Below are positions 9,468-17,647 of a stretch of DNA of 64,000 bases, one piece after another (the first letter of the stretch is position 1; each line of letters starts with the position of its first letter). A program made the position numbers and the translations under genes. This DNA comes from Hyphomicrobium sp. (GTDB lineage: Bacteria > Pseudomonadota > Alphaproteobacteria > Rhizobiales > Hyphomicrobiaceae), in assembly GCA_002928515.1 (NCBI GenBank), contig PERI01000004.1, positions 62,001-126,000 of the forward strand. The letters run 5' to 3'. Under the pieces are notes generated by a model that was not told the DNA's origin, ran no database searches, and saw only the letters and a list, made by a program, of their open reading frames with translations.

Positions 9468-10145
9468 ATGAGCAAGATTTTCGGCAAGGTTAGTGTCGTT
9501 GCTGCGGGCCTCGTCGCAGGCTCCTTGGCTGCTACCACCGCTCAAGCGCATCCACATGTTTGGGTGACCTACGAGACGACGGTGATTTACGACAAAGAAA
9601 CAGTGACAGGCGTTTCGCACGTGTGGACATTTGACGACATGTACACAGCCATGGCCGTACAGGGCCTCGATAAGAATGGCGATGGCACATACGACCGAAC
9701 CGAGCTTGCCGAGCTCGCGCAGGTCAACATGGATGGCCTCAAAGATTTCGAGTATTTTACGTTCGCAAAGCTCGGTGGGGATGCCATCAAGTTTTCGGGT
9801 CCGCAGGAGCCTTGGCTCGAACATTCCAATGGTATTCTCAAATTGCATTTTCGGTTGCCATTGGCTCAGCCTGTACTTGCGGAAGCGGATGGCTTGAATT
9901 TTTCAATTTACGATCCGTCGTTTTTTATAGCCTTTGAGCCAGAGAAAACCGATGCCGTGAAATTAGCGAGTGCGCCCGCAGGATGCACGGCTTCCTTGCA
10001 AGATCCCAATGCAGACAAATCTGCTGAAGATGCGGCCAAACTCGGTGAAGCGATGGCGCAGGAACTCGGCATTCAAGACTTTTCCGGCCAGAGCGGCTCG
10101 TTCAGCATGGCTAAGACCGTGTCGGTGACATGCAAGAAGTCATAA
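9468..10145 (+). CDS. DUF1007 family periplasmic protein (metal transport associated)
   Basis: Exported protein of the DUF1007/COG3683 family, usually described as the periplasmic partner of a COG2215 permease. The ATG at 9468 gives a clean signal peptide (about residues 1-23, 'ATTAQA' cleavage) and a mature N-terminus 'HPHVWVTYET', whose His residues are characteristic of the family and could bind metal. An upstream in-frame TTG at 9441 would add nine charged residues before the signal. The stop overlaps the next gene's ATG by one base (TAATG), indicating translational coupling to the NicO permease. Divergence from znuA across a Zur-like site suggests zinc-linked control (inference). Confidence 0.85.
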   Translation: MSKIFGKVSVVAAGLVAGSLAATTAQAHPHVWVTYETTVIYDKETVTGVSHVWTFDDMYTAMAVQGLDKNGDGTYDRTELAELAQVNMDGLKDFEYFTFAKLGGDAIKFSGPQEPWLEHSNGILKLHFRLPLAQPVLAEADGLNFSIYDPSFFIAFEPEKTDAVKLASAPAGCTASLQDPNADKSAEDAAKLGEAMAQELGIQDFSGQSGSFSMAKTVSVTCKKS

Positions 10146-11248
10146 TGTCGATGTCGCGCTGGCTGTTGAGCATTATTATCAGTGCTGTGTTTTTATCGTG
10201 TGCAGCCAGCGCGCAAAATGCGCCTATAAAATCGCCGTTCGGCGTTCCGGTGCCTGCACAGTCGGGGCCTGCGGAAGCAACGCCCAACGATAGCGGCGCA
10301 CCATCGACATCTCCTCAACTCGACAAGACACCCGCCGCATCATCGCGCGGAAATATATTTGACCGAGCGTGGTCGTGGTTACTGGAGACGCAAAGTCGAT
10401 TGAACAAAGATATGGCGACCGCCGTCAAGCAATTGAAAAGCGATAACCCACTTACAGCTGCTCTGACCCTAATCGGTATCGCTTTCGCTTATGGCGTGTT
10501 GCACGCGGCAGGGCCGGGTCACGGCAAGGCAATTATTTCTTCATACGTCTTAGCGAACGAGCAGACGGTTCGACGCGGCATTGCATTATCGTTCCTGGCT
10601 GCCCTGTTCCAAGCGCTGTCTGCGATCTTGTTTGTCGGAATTCTGGCCATTGTTTTGAACCAGACCAGCCTGCAAATGCGATCGACTGAGGCGACGATTG
10701 AAACGCTGAGTTGGGGCTTGGTCGCAGCGGTTGGCGCATATTTGCTTTGGCGGCAAATTTCTCCGCTTATCAGCACTTCAAATCGCGATGCGTCTTCACA
10801 CGTCGCACACCGGTCGCACGATCATAATCACGATCATGGCCATCATCACGACCACGGCCCCAATTGTGGGTGTGGGCATAGTCACATGCCGTCGCCGAAA
10901 GATTTACAAGGCGAATGGTCATGGACATCAGCGCTCGCCATTGCTGCTTCTGTTGGAATCCGACCGTGTACCGGCGCGATCCTCATCCTGATATTTGCGC
11001 TGAGCCAAGGCATGCTGTGGGCAGGCGTGCTCGGCACATTCGCGATGGCGCTCGGTACGGCAATAACTGTATCTATTTTGGCTGCCATGGCGGTAGGTTC
11101 GCGCAACTGGGCTGAGCGCGCGTCAGGACCTGGAAGCGTGTGGGCCTCGCGTGTGCAAACTGGTGCTGGGATACTGGGTGCAGCGCTGGTATTCGGTTTA
11201 GGTAGCGCGTTCTTCGTTGCCTCGCTGAATACCGCCAGCCCCTTTTAA
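10145..11248 (+). CDS. NicO-family nickel/cobalt/zinc membrane transporter with His-rich loop
   Basis: Polytopic inner-membrane transporter of the NicO/RcnA-like family (COG2215). The N-terminal hydrophobic segment is followed by a Pro/Ala/Ser-rich region to about residue 65. The family motif 'YGVLHAAGPGHGKAI' lies near residues 116-130, a His-rich cytoplasmic loop at about 222-247 contains 'HDHNHDHGHHHDHG', and 'GIRPCTGAILIL' near residue 271 is the second family motif. The ATG at 10145 overlaps the preceding stop. Substrate cannot be read from sequence; the znuA neighbourhood points to zinc, while homologues move nickel or cobalt. Direction of transport is unknown. Confidence 0.85.
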   Translation: MSMSRWLLSIIISAVFLSCAASAQNAPIKSPFGVPVPAQSGPAEATPNDSGAPSTSPQLDKTPAASSRGNIFDRAWSWLLETQSRLNKDMATAVKQLKSDNPLTAALTLIGIAFAYGVLHAAGPGHGKAIISSYVLANEQTVRRGIALSFLAALFQALSAILFVGILAIVLNQTSLQMRSTEATIETLSWGLVAAVGAYLLWRQISPLISTSNRDASSHVAHRSHDHNHDHGHHHDHGPNCGCGHSHMPSPKDLQGEWSWTSALAIAASVGIRPCTGAILILIFALSQGMLWAGVLGTFAMALGTAITVSILAAMAVGSRNWAERASGPGSVWASRVQTGAGILGAALVFGLGSAFFVASLNTASPF

Positions 11249-11387
11249 CGACCTCAAGTTGGTTAGGTAAACGCTGGACAGTCCTCATCGTCTGTATCGT
11301 TTTGAGACGACGTTTAACCAGCTCTTAAAGTCTTACGCTTCTGTCGCTGCGACTGTCTTACAATCTCATTTCAAACTTCGCTTTGGG

Positions 11388-11798
11388 ATGAATTGTGCTG
11401 TGCTTTTACGTCATTTGAAAATGCTCGTACTGACAGGTTCTATGGTATGCGGAGCCACCACAGCGCTCAACGCTGGCCTCGACCTTGATGCCGATATCGC
11501 TGGGCATACCAATTTGCAGCTCATAGTTATGGAAGCGCCAGGCTGCATCTATTGTGATTTGTTTCGCCGCGATGTGCTGCCGGCCTATCAAAAATCTCCA
11601 CGTGCCAAAAGTTTGCCCGTCCGATTTCTCGATGTGAACAACCTCGACGACGCAAAGCTCAACGTTTCATCGCCTGTCGAGATTGTTCCGACATTTGTCG
11701 TCATGCGCGACGATCAAGAGATTGGTCGCATTCCTGGATACGTCGGTCCGGAGATTTTTTATCAATCGATCAATCATCTGATTTCATCCATTCCTTAG
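11388..11798 (+). CDS. Thioredoxin-fold protein (SoxW/SoxS-like), exported
   Basis: Small protein with an N-terminal hydrophobic stretch (about residues 8-29, likely signal or anchor), then a thioredoxin fold. The active-site motif is 'CIYC' at Cys53-Cys56 in 'APGCIYCDLFRRDVLPAY', and the cis-Pro is Pro101 in 'EIVPTFVV'. This pattern resembles SoxS/SoxW-type periplasmic thioredoxins. No sulfur-oxidation genes are present nearby, so its partner is unknown. It lies 139 bases after the NicO gene. The ATG at 11388 lacks a strong ribosome site; the ATG at 11421 is an alternative. Confidence 0.75.
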   Translation: MNCAVLLRHLKMLVLTGSMVCGATTALNAGLDLDADIAGHTNLQLIVMEAPGCIYCDLFRRDVLPAYQKSPRAKSLPVRFLDVNNLDDAKLNVSSPVEIVPTFVVMRDDQEIGRIPGYVGPEIFYQSINHLISSIP

Positions 11799-11900
11799 TC
11801 TTGGATCGGTAATCCAGCGTCGGCCCGACACTCGCTTGCACGTTTGGCGTCTGCTACACTTGGCGCGCGTACTTGGTCAGCTATTCGGTCGAAGGCCTTT

Positions 11901-12908
11901 ATGAATCGACGAGATTTCTTGAACCGTGGAATTTGCAGCGCGTTAGCGTTGCCTGTTGTTACGACAGCGTTTGCGTCACCGGCGATCATTCCGGGCAGAA
12001 AAGATCTCATTTTTTCTGCTCCTGCACGTCCGCAGCACGATGCTTTTGGGCGCATGGAGTACGTTTTTCGGCATACGTATGAGAAACTCACAAACGCGCA
12101 CACCCAGCTCCATATCGCTGAGCCAATGGCAGACACCTACACAGATGTTGTAGATGGTTGTTGCGATGTTGCGATTGGCTTCATGCACGCTGCCGTCACG
12201 CAGCATCCTGCATTTGGATATTTTGCCGGACTACCGTGCAGCATGGGTTTGCCTAGCGCGAGACAGACCGCATGGATCAACTCAGGCGATGGGCAGGAAA
12301 TCTGGGATCAACTGGGTTTTGAACTTGGCATCAAGCCACTGTTTGCTGGAAATGTCGCGACCCATGCGGTGGCGCTTCATTCGCGTCGTATGATCTGCGG
12401 TGCTACCCATTTTCAGAATATGCGTGTGCAAGCGAATGGTCTGGTGCGAGATGTCGTTGCCGGGCTCGGTGCCACACCCGTGATAAACGAGACCGAAGAT
12501 GAGATTGATGCTGTGCAATCCGGTACATCTGCATCACGTCCGGCAGTTGATGGCGGCAAATCTCAGGCGCATGTCATAAGCGGTGGATTTTTACCTCACG
12601 GCAGTACCCTCGCTGTCAGCGTGCATCGGAAAACTTGGGATCGGCTCAGTCGTTTTGAGCAGCAAGCTATGCATATGGCCGCTCGGGTTGCGGCAGCTTC
12701 TTTCACAAATTTTGCGAACAGCAAAGATCGCGCTGTGGTAACGGCGCTAGGCGTACGGACTCCATCCGCGCCCAAAATGCCGCTCGATGTCATGGTTGCT
12801 GCAAACCGCATCGCCGAAGCCGTCGTTGCCGATATTGCAAGTACGGATCAGATTTCTGCCCGCATCAATTCGTCTTATCTCGCTGCGCGATCGCGCCAGC
12901 AAATATAA
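11901..12908 (+). CDS. TRAP-type (DctP-like) periplasmic substrate-binding protein, orphan
   Basis: Predicted exported binding protein. The chosen ATG at 11901 gives a Tat-like N-terminus 'MNRRDFLNRGI' followed by a hydrophobic stretch and an 'AFASPA' cleavage region. An in-frame start at 11844 would bury this signal. The DctP pattern is seen in 'GDGQEIWDQLGFELGIKPLF' and in 'RVQANGLVRDVVAGLGATPV' with the conserved Arg, followed by an acidic stretch and 'VDGGKSQ'. No DctQ or DctM permease genes are adjacent, so it is either an orphan using a distant permease or a non-transport binding protein. Divergence from typical DctP is clear, hence moderate confidence. Confidence 0.65.
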   Translation: MNRRDFLNRGICSALALPVVTTAFASPAIIPGRKDLIFSAPARPQHDAFGRMEYVFRHTYEKLTNAHTQLHIAEPMADTYTDVVDGCCDVAIGFMHAAVTQHPAFGYFAGLPCSMGLPSARQTAWINSGDGQEIWDQLGFELGIKPLFAGNVATHAVALHSRRMICGATHFQNMRVQANGLVRDVVAGLGATPVINETEDEIDAVQSGTSASRPAVDGGKSQAHVISGGFLPHGSTLAVSVHRKTWDRLSRFEQQAMHMAARVAAASFTNFANSKDRAVVTALGVRTPSAPKMPLDVMVAANRIAEAVVADIASTDQISARINSSYLAARSRQQI

Positions 12909-12957
12909 CTGACGTTAGGCGGTTTGGGAGCGACGACGTCAATCGCTCCCGCAGATA

Positions 12958-14160
12958 TCAAGCAGCTTGTGCTTTGGCTGGCTTAGCCGTTTCAGCTAGG
13001 TAGCTCATGGCAGCGGCTACGCCGCCCTTTTTGTGCGGAACGCCAGCCAAATCGAAGCCCATTTCAACGCCGGTCAACGCGCCCATAACCGTCAACTCGT
13101 TTGTATCGCCGAGGTGGCCGATGCGGAACGCTTTACCAGCGATTTTATTAAGGCCGGTTCCCAGCGACATGTTAAAATTGTCGAGCACGATTTTGCGATA
13201 GGCGTCTGCGTTATGACCTTCCGGCATGACGACGGTTGTCACGGCTGGAGAGTAGTACTTGGCATCACGACACTGAAGATCGAGGCCCCATGCTTTTACG
13301 GCGCGGCGCGTTGCTTCCGCCAAGCGCTCATGGCGCGCGAAAACATTTTCGAGGCCTTCTTCATTGATCATGTCGATGGCTTCGGCCAATCCATAAAGCA
13401 AGCCTGTTGCGGGCGTGTATGGGAAAAAGCCGTTCGCGTTATTGACCAGCATATCGTCCCACGAGAAATACGATCGCGTGAGTTTGGCTGTTTTGGACGC
13501 TTCGATAGCTTTGGCGCTAATCGCCGTAAACGATAATCCTGGCGGCAGCATCATGCCCTTTTGCGAGCCCGATACCGTCACGTCGATGCCCCACTCGTCG
13601 TGGCGCAAATCGGTGCAGGCGAGCGACGAAATCGTGTCGGCCATCAGCAATGCCGGATGGCCAGCGGCATCCATAGCTTTGCGCACTTCGTCGATGCGCG
13701 TGCGGCAGCCTGTCGAGGTTTCATTATGCACGACGCACACGGCTTTGATCTCGTGCGCTTTGTCGGCGCGCAGCTTTTGCTCGATCAAGTTGGCATCGGC
13801 AGCGATGCGCCAGTCGGTCTGAATGATGTCCGGCTTCAAGCCGAGTTTGACGGCCATGGCTGCCCATAAAACGGCAAACTGTCCGGTCTCGCACATGAGA
13901 ACTTTATCGCCCGGCGAGAGCGTGTTGGTGAGACCGGCTTCCCATGCGCCGGTTCCCGATGCCGGGTAGATGATGACGTGCGATTGGGTTTTGAACAGCC
14001 CTTTGATGCCGCCAAGAACCCGCTGACCCAACTGCTGGAATTCAAGCCCGCGATGGTCCAGAATCTGGCGCGACATGGCCGCCAATATCCGCTCCGGCAC
14101 GGGCGTCGGGCCTGGGATTTGGAGAAAGTGGCGGCCGGGGCGGCGAGGCTGTTTCGACAT
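12958..14160 (-). CDS. sgaA: Serine--glyoxylate aminotransferase
   Basis: PLP-dependent class V aminotransferase converting serine plus glyoxylate to hydroxypyruvate plus glycine, a central serine-cycle step in methylotrophs. The N-terminus 'HFLQIPGPTPVPERIL' and the Schiff-base Lys201 in 'VTVSGSQKGMMLPPG' match the alanine-glyoxylate/serine-glyoxylate family; Asp174 in 'LLMADTISSL' should bind the pyridine nitrogen. The length of 400 residues is normal. It is on the same strand as hprA, whose product uses the hydroxypyruvate, but an amidase gene on the opposite strand lies between them. With hprA this suggests C1 assimilation, although the enzyme also occurs in photorespiratory-type glyoxylate use. 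Confidence 0.94.
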   Translation of the reverse strand: MSKQPRRPGRHFLQIPGPTPVPERILAAMSRQILDHRGLEFQQLGQRVLGGIKGLFKTQSHVIIYPASGTGAWEAGLTNTLSPGDKVLMCETGQFAVLWAAMAVKLGLKPDIIQTDWRIAADANLIEQKLRADKAHEIKAVCVVHNETSTGCRTRIDEVRKAMDAAGHPALLMADTISSLACTDLRHDEWGIDVTVSGSQKGMMLPPGLSFTAISAKAIEASKTAKLTRSYFSWDDMLVNNANGFFPYTPATGLLYGLAEAIDMINEEGLENVFARHERLAEATRRAVKAWGLDLQCRDAKYYSPAVTTVVMPEGHNADAYRKIVLDNFNMSLGTGLNKIAGKAFRIGHLGDTNELTVMGALTGVEMGFDLAGVPHKKGGVAAAMSYLAETAKPAKAQAA

Positions 14161-14472
14161 TATCGTCCTCTAGGTGTCAGGCAAAAACTGGGGCAAAACG
14201 GGTGCGTGATGGCTGGTCCAAAAAACTGGCAGAGCGTCTCCTAATACGGCAAGCGTGCGCGCACAATGCGTCTTGCAGGCAATCCCGCGCTCCAACCTGA
14301 AATTGTTCGGGAAATACCGTAAATTGTGGTGCGCGGTGCTGTTATCGGGGTGTTTATGATGTGTGTCTGTGCTTGAAACTCTGGCACACCTCACGCAACA
14401 CACCAAGCTTGATGACTGGCCAAATCAGAGCTCATCCGGATGGCCGCCAACTTATCGTTCAGGTGACATTCA
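14161..14472. other. Intergenic region between divergent sgaA and amidase
   Basis: 312 bases separating the starts of sgaA (minus) and the amidase (plus), so both promoters should lie here. A CGG-gaaata-CCG inverted repeat occurs near 14309-14321. No RNA gene or small reading frame with a ribosome site was recognised. Confidence 0.5.
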
Positions 14473-15807
14473 ATGCAGCTTGAAGGCCCGGAATATTTAA
14501 CGGCCGCGTCGGCCAAGACGGCCTTGTCTGCTGGCACACTGACGGCGGTTGACCTCGTGTCTGCCTGCCTTCGGCGCATTGCCACACGCGATAGCGATGT
14601 CGGTGCTTGGGCGCACCTCGACGCCGACAAGGCGTTAGCGGCGGCGCGTGCTTGCGATGTTGCGCGCGCTGCGGGTGCAAACCTCGGCACGTTGTCGGGC
14701 ATTCCCGTCGGTGTGAAAGACATTATCGATACGGCCGATTATCCAACAGAAAACGGCACCCCGGTATTTGCCGGGCGGCAGCCCGAGGCTGATGCTTATA
14801 TCGTCAGCCAACTCCGCGCAGCGGGTGCGATCATATTGGGCAAGACGGTCACGACCGAACTGGCTTTCTTCGGGCCGGGAAAAACAAAAAATCCGCACGA
14901 TCCCAGTCGTACGCCTGGTGGATCTTCGTCAGGGTCGGCAGCAGCAGTTGCGGACTTTCAAGTGCCATTAGCACTGGGCACGCAGACCGCAGGATCGATC
15001 ATAAGACCCGCGTCATACTGTGGCTCGATCGGCTTCAAACCGACATTCGGCTACGCTTCGCGCACGGGCGTACTGGCTCAGTCTGCTCCGCTTGATACCA
15101 TTGGCGGATATGGGCGTTCCGTTGCAGACATTTCCTTACTCATGGACGCCATCAGCGGGTTCGACGTTGCCGATCGGGATATGGCGTCGGGCGATAAGCC
15201 TTCTTTGTTTGCAGCTCTCGCTGTGCCATTGCCGCGTGCGCCGCGCTTTGCATTCGTGAAATCACCGGCATGGCCTCTGGCGGACGCCATGACACGTAGT
15301 TCGTTCGAAGCCTATGCAGCGGGCTTTGGCGCGCGTGCTGAAATTGTAGAAGCCCCGCTGCCCGGCGAGTTCGAAGGTAGCTTACGTCTGCAACAAATCG
15401 TGCAATTCTCGGACATCGCGCGCAATTACGGACCGATTGCCGATGCGCATCCAAGCCTCGTTTCCGACAAGCTGAAAGAGATCATTGCCGAAGGACGAAC
15501 GTTCTCGAACGCCGATATCGCGGCCGCGCGGGCCGAGCGCGAGCCGCTCTACGATGCGCTGCGGCCGATACTCGTCAATTTCGATGCGATCCTCACACCC
15601 GCAGCACCCGGTCCAGCCCTCGTCGGACTGAGCGCGACAGGTAGCCCGATGTTCAATGCGCTGTGGACGTATCTTGGCATGCCGTGCATCTCGCTTCCGT
15701 TGCTGAAAGCCGACGGCATGCCGCTCGGCGTTCAGTTGGTTGGCGCGCGGGGTACCGATGCATCGTTGCTGCGCGTTTCGTCCTGGCTGATGGAGCATGC
15801 GAAATAA
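14473..15807 (+). CDS. Amidase-signature family hydrolase
   Basis: Amidase of the Ser-cisSer-Lys family. The triad is visible as Lys82 ('PVGVKDIID'), Ser151 in 'TPGGSSSGSAAAVA' and Ser175 in 'LGTQTAGSIIRPAS'. The length of 444 residues fits stand-alone amidases. GatA is less likely, since no gatB or gatC is adjacent and the C-terminal half is divergent. The substrate is unknown; possibilities include amides, biuret or allophanate-type compounds. The gene is divergent from sgaA and convergent with hprA, with a bidirectional terminator after its stop. Its position inside a serine-cycle pair may be incidental. Confidence 0.85.
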   Translation: MQLEGPEYLTAASAKTALSAGTLTAVDLVSACLRRIATRDSDVGAWAHLDADKALAAARACDVARAAGANLGTLSGIPVGVKDIIDTADYPTENGTPVFAGRQPEADAYIVSQLRAAGAIILGKTVTTELAFFGPGKTKNPHDPSRTPGGSSSGSAAAVADFQVPLALGTQTAGSIIRPASYCGSIGFKPTFGYASRTGVLAQSAPLDTIGGYGRSVADISLLMDAISGFDVADRDMASGDKPSLFAALAVPLPRAPRFAFVKSPAWPLADAMTRSSFEAYAAGFGARAEIVEAPLPGEFEGSLRLQQIVQFSDIARNYGPIADAHPSLVSDKLKEIIAEGRTFSNADIAAARAEREPLYDALRPILVNFDAILTPAAPGPALVGLSATGSPMFNALWTYLGMPCISLPLLKADGMPLGVQLVGARGTDASLLRVSSWLMEHAK

Positions 15808-15815
15808 CGCTCAAA

Positions 15816-15845
15816 AAAAGGACCGGCACTTTGGCCAGTCCTTTT
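15816..15845. terminator. Bidirectional rho-independent terminator
   Basis: The stem AAAAGGAC / GTCCTTTT plus inner GGC/GCC pairs has a run of A before it and T after it, so it can act on both strands. It lies between the convergent amidase and hprA genes. Confidence 0.8.
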
Positions 15846-15868
15846 CAATCTCATGCCTGTGATAGACG

Positions 15869-16837
15869 TTACGCCAGCTTAAACGGCATATCCTTGCCAG
15901 CAAAAAACGCGTCGATGTTGTCGAGCGCTTCATAGCCCATCTGATTGCGTGCTTCGATGGCTGCCGATCCCAAATGCGGGAATAGAAATGTGTTCGGCAG
16001 ATCGTAATAACCTTCATTGATTTTCGGCTCACCTGCGAACACGTCGAGGCCAGCGTATCCCAGACGGCCCGATTTCAATGCCGCGATTATGTCGGCATCG
16101 TTGACGAGATCGCCACGTGCCGTGTTCACGACGATGGCACCATGCGGCAGCTTTTCAATCGTCGCCTTGTTGAAGAAGCCGCGCGTTTCCGGTGTCGATG
16201 GTGCGTTGATTGAGAAAAATTGCGATACAGCCAACAAGCTATCGAGGCTGTCATGATAGGTCACGCCGAGCGCTTTCTCCTTGTCGGCTGGCTGGCGATA
16301 GATGTCGTAATAGTGGACATCCATATCGAAGCCGCGCGCGCGCTGCGCCAAAGCTTGGCCAATTTTTCCGAAACCATAGATACCGAGCTTTTTGTTATCG
16401 AGGCGTTGGCCGACGAGTTGCAGGGGCTGCCAACCCGGCCATTTGCGTTGACGGATCATCGCTTCACCTTCGCCCGCGCGGCGGGCTGAACCCAGCAGCA
16501 GCAGCATGGCAATTTCAGCGGTGGCGACCGTGACGCCGTGCGGCGCGTTGCCGACCTTAATTCCGCGCGCCTTGCAGGCTTCGAGGTCTATGTGGTCGAA
16601 GCCGATAGAGAATGTCGAGATGCACTTGATGTTCTCGGGAACGCGATCGATGACGGCTTTGGGGCACTTCTCGTTGAGCGTCAAAAGAATAGCATCGACG
16701 GATTTTGCAGTCTCCAGCATCTCGTCAACCGTAATCTTGGGGTCGTCGCCGTGGGCAATGACGTCATAGGTTGCCCGGGCGCGCTCCATGACGGCCTCGG
16801 GTAGCGGCCACGTGATCAAAATTTTCTTTTTCGACAT
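15869..16837 (-). CDS. hprA: Hydroxypyruvate/glyoxylate reductase (NAD-dependent glycerate dehydrogenase)
   Basis: D-2-hydroxyacid dehydrogenase reducing hydroxypyruvate to glycerate in the serine cycle. The Rossmann motif is 'GIYGFGKIGQALAQ', the substrate Arg lies in 'VVNTARGDLVND', and the catalytic Glu and His appear in 'FAGEPKINEGYYDLPNT' and 'LFPHLGSAA'. The start 'MSKKKILITWPLPEAVMERA' at 16837 is chosen; an open frame reaches 16972 but the extra 45 residues are basic and unlike the family. From memory the sequence is very close to glycerate dehydrogenase of Hyphomicrobium methylovorum, including 'CISTFSIGFDHIDLEACKAR'. It is convergent with the amidase. Confidence 0.95.
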   Translation of the reverse strand: MSKKKILITWPLPEAVMERARATYDVIAHGDDPKITVDEMLETAKSVDAILLTLNEKCPKAVIDRVPENIKCISTFSIGFDHIDLEACKARGIKVGNAPHGVTVATAEIAMLLLLGSARRAGEGEAMIRQRKWPGWQPLQLVGQRLDNKKLGIYGFGKIGQALAQRARGFDMDVHYYDIYRQPADKEKALGVTYHDSLDSLLAVSQFFSINAPSTPETRGFFNKATIEKLPHGAIVVNTARGDLVNDADIIAALKSGRLGYAGLDVFAGEPKINEGYYDLPNTFLFPHLGSAAIEARNQMGYEALDNIDAFFAGKDMPFKLA

Positions 16838-17153
16838 TTCTACAGTGCTCCCAGCGCGTGCGACTTTGGTCGTGGTTGTCGCTTGTGCCCCAGGGCGGCG
16901 GCGCTGACAAGTGCGGATGGTAAAAGGCGCCAAGTGTCTCACGGGGCGGTCAGATTTTGCCGCGCTGCACACACGAATTCCATCTCACATGCGTCGCTCA
17001 GATGGCTGTTCTCACAGCCTTAGCAACGCTTTCTTCACCATGTTGGGAGCACTGTGATTGGCCTCCTCACGGTACGCCAATGCTCGGTTTCGCGACCGCA
17101 TAGGTAAGCCAGGAGATGCAACAGCCTGTTCGTATCGCTTTCGGAATCGGACC
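16838..17153. other. Intergenic region upstream of hprA
   Basis: 316 bases between divergent hprA and the small gene at 17154. It should hold the promoters of both. Weak open frames on both strands continue from the flanking genes, but no recognisable site, RNA or repeat was seen. Confidence 0.4.
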
Positions 17154-17531
17154 ATGCGCATCCTCGTCGTCATTATTGCATTGCTGGCAGGCATCAAGGT
17201 GTGGACCCAAGACCATGCCTATCGCACTGCCATGAGCGACGCCCTGATAGCTGCCTATCGCGAGCGCGCGGTACAAACCTGCCATCGCCTCACTGCCAAG
17301 CCTGAACCGGTAAAGGCTGCACGCTCTGCGCCAAACCCTTGGATGTCTTCGCACGCAGCAACAGTCGTGATTGGAAACGCCAGCGCGAGCGTTGCGCTGT
17401 GGGATATCGATAACCCGCTGTGGAATGTCCGCTACCGCCACCCGCAATTGGTTTTGGCGGGCTCAGGTCCGCTTGCCGCTGCGTGCAGCTACGACGTGGT
17501 CGCCGGTGTCGCCCGCGTGAGCGCACACTAA
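17154..17531 (+). CDS. Hypothetical membrane-anchored or exported protein
   Basis: Not recognised. The ATG at 17154 begins 'MRILVVIIALLAGIKVW', a single hydrophobic segment that could be a signal or an N-terminal anchor, giving a 125-residue protein. An in-frame start at 17058 would put 32 basic residues ahead of this segment and is less likely. The remainder contains two Cys residues (in 'VQTCHRL' and 'AACSYDV') and a Trp-rich stretch 'VALWDIDNPLWNVRYRHP', suggesting a small folded extracytoplasmic domain. It is divergent from hprA and convergent with the TonB receptor gene. Confidence 0.6.
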   Translation: MRILVVIIALLAGIKVWTQDHAYRTAMSDALIAAYRERAVQTCHRLTAKPEPVKAARSAPNPWMSSHAATVVIGNASASVALWDIDNPLWNVRYRHPQLVLAGSGPLAAACSYDVVAGVARVSAH

Positions 17532-17603
17532 CGACCTCTTATCTTTCTGAGATACACCGCTTGCATCAGCGTCGGTATGCCTTGAACGGCACTGCGATGA
17601 TGA

Positions 17604-17632
17604 CAATTGCGCCACTTCCCGTGACGCAATTG
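17604..17632. repeat. Inverted repeat between convergent genes
   Basis: A perfect 8-base inverted repeat CAATTGCG / CGCAATTG with a 13-base spacer lies between the hypothetical gene (plus) and the receptor gene (minus). It lacks a T-run, so a terminator role is only possible. Confidence 0.4.
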
Positions 17633-17647
17633 CTAGCTGTCTCAAGC

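Noticed and set aside
14309-14321. CGGgaaataCCG repeat upstream of sgaA as a member of the TonB-island motif
   Set aside because: It contains GGGAA but lacks the ATCR prefix and the 22-bp partner; it is probably unrelated.
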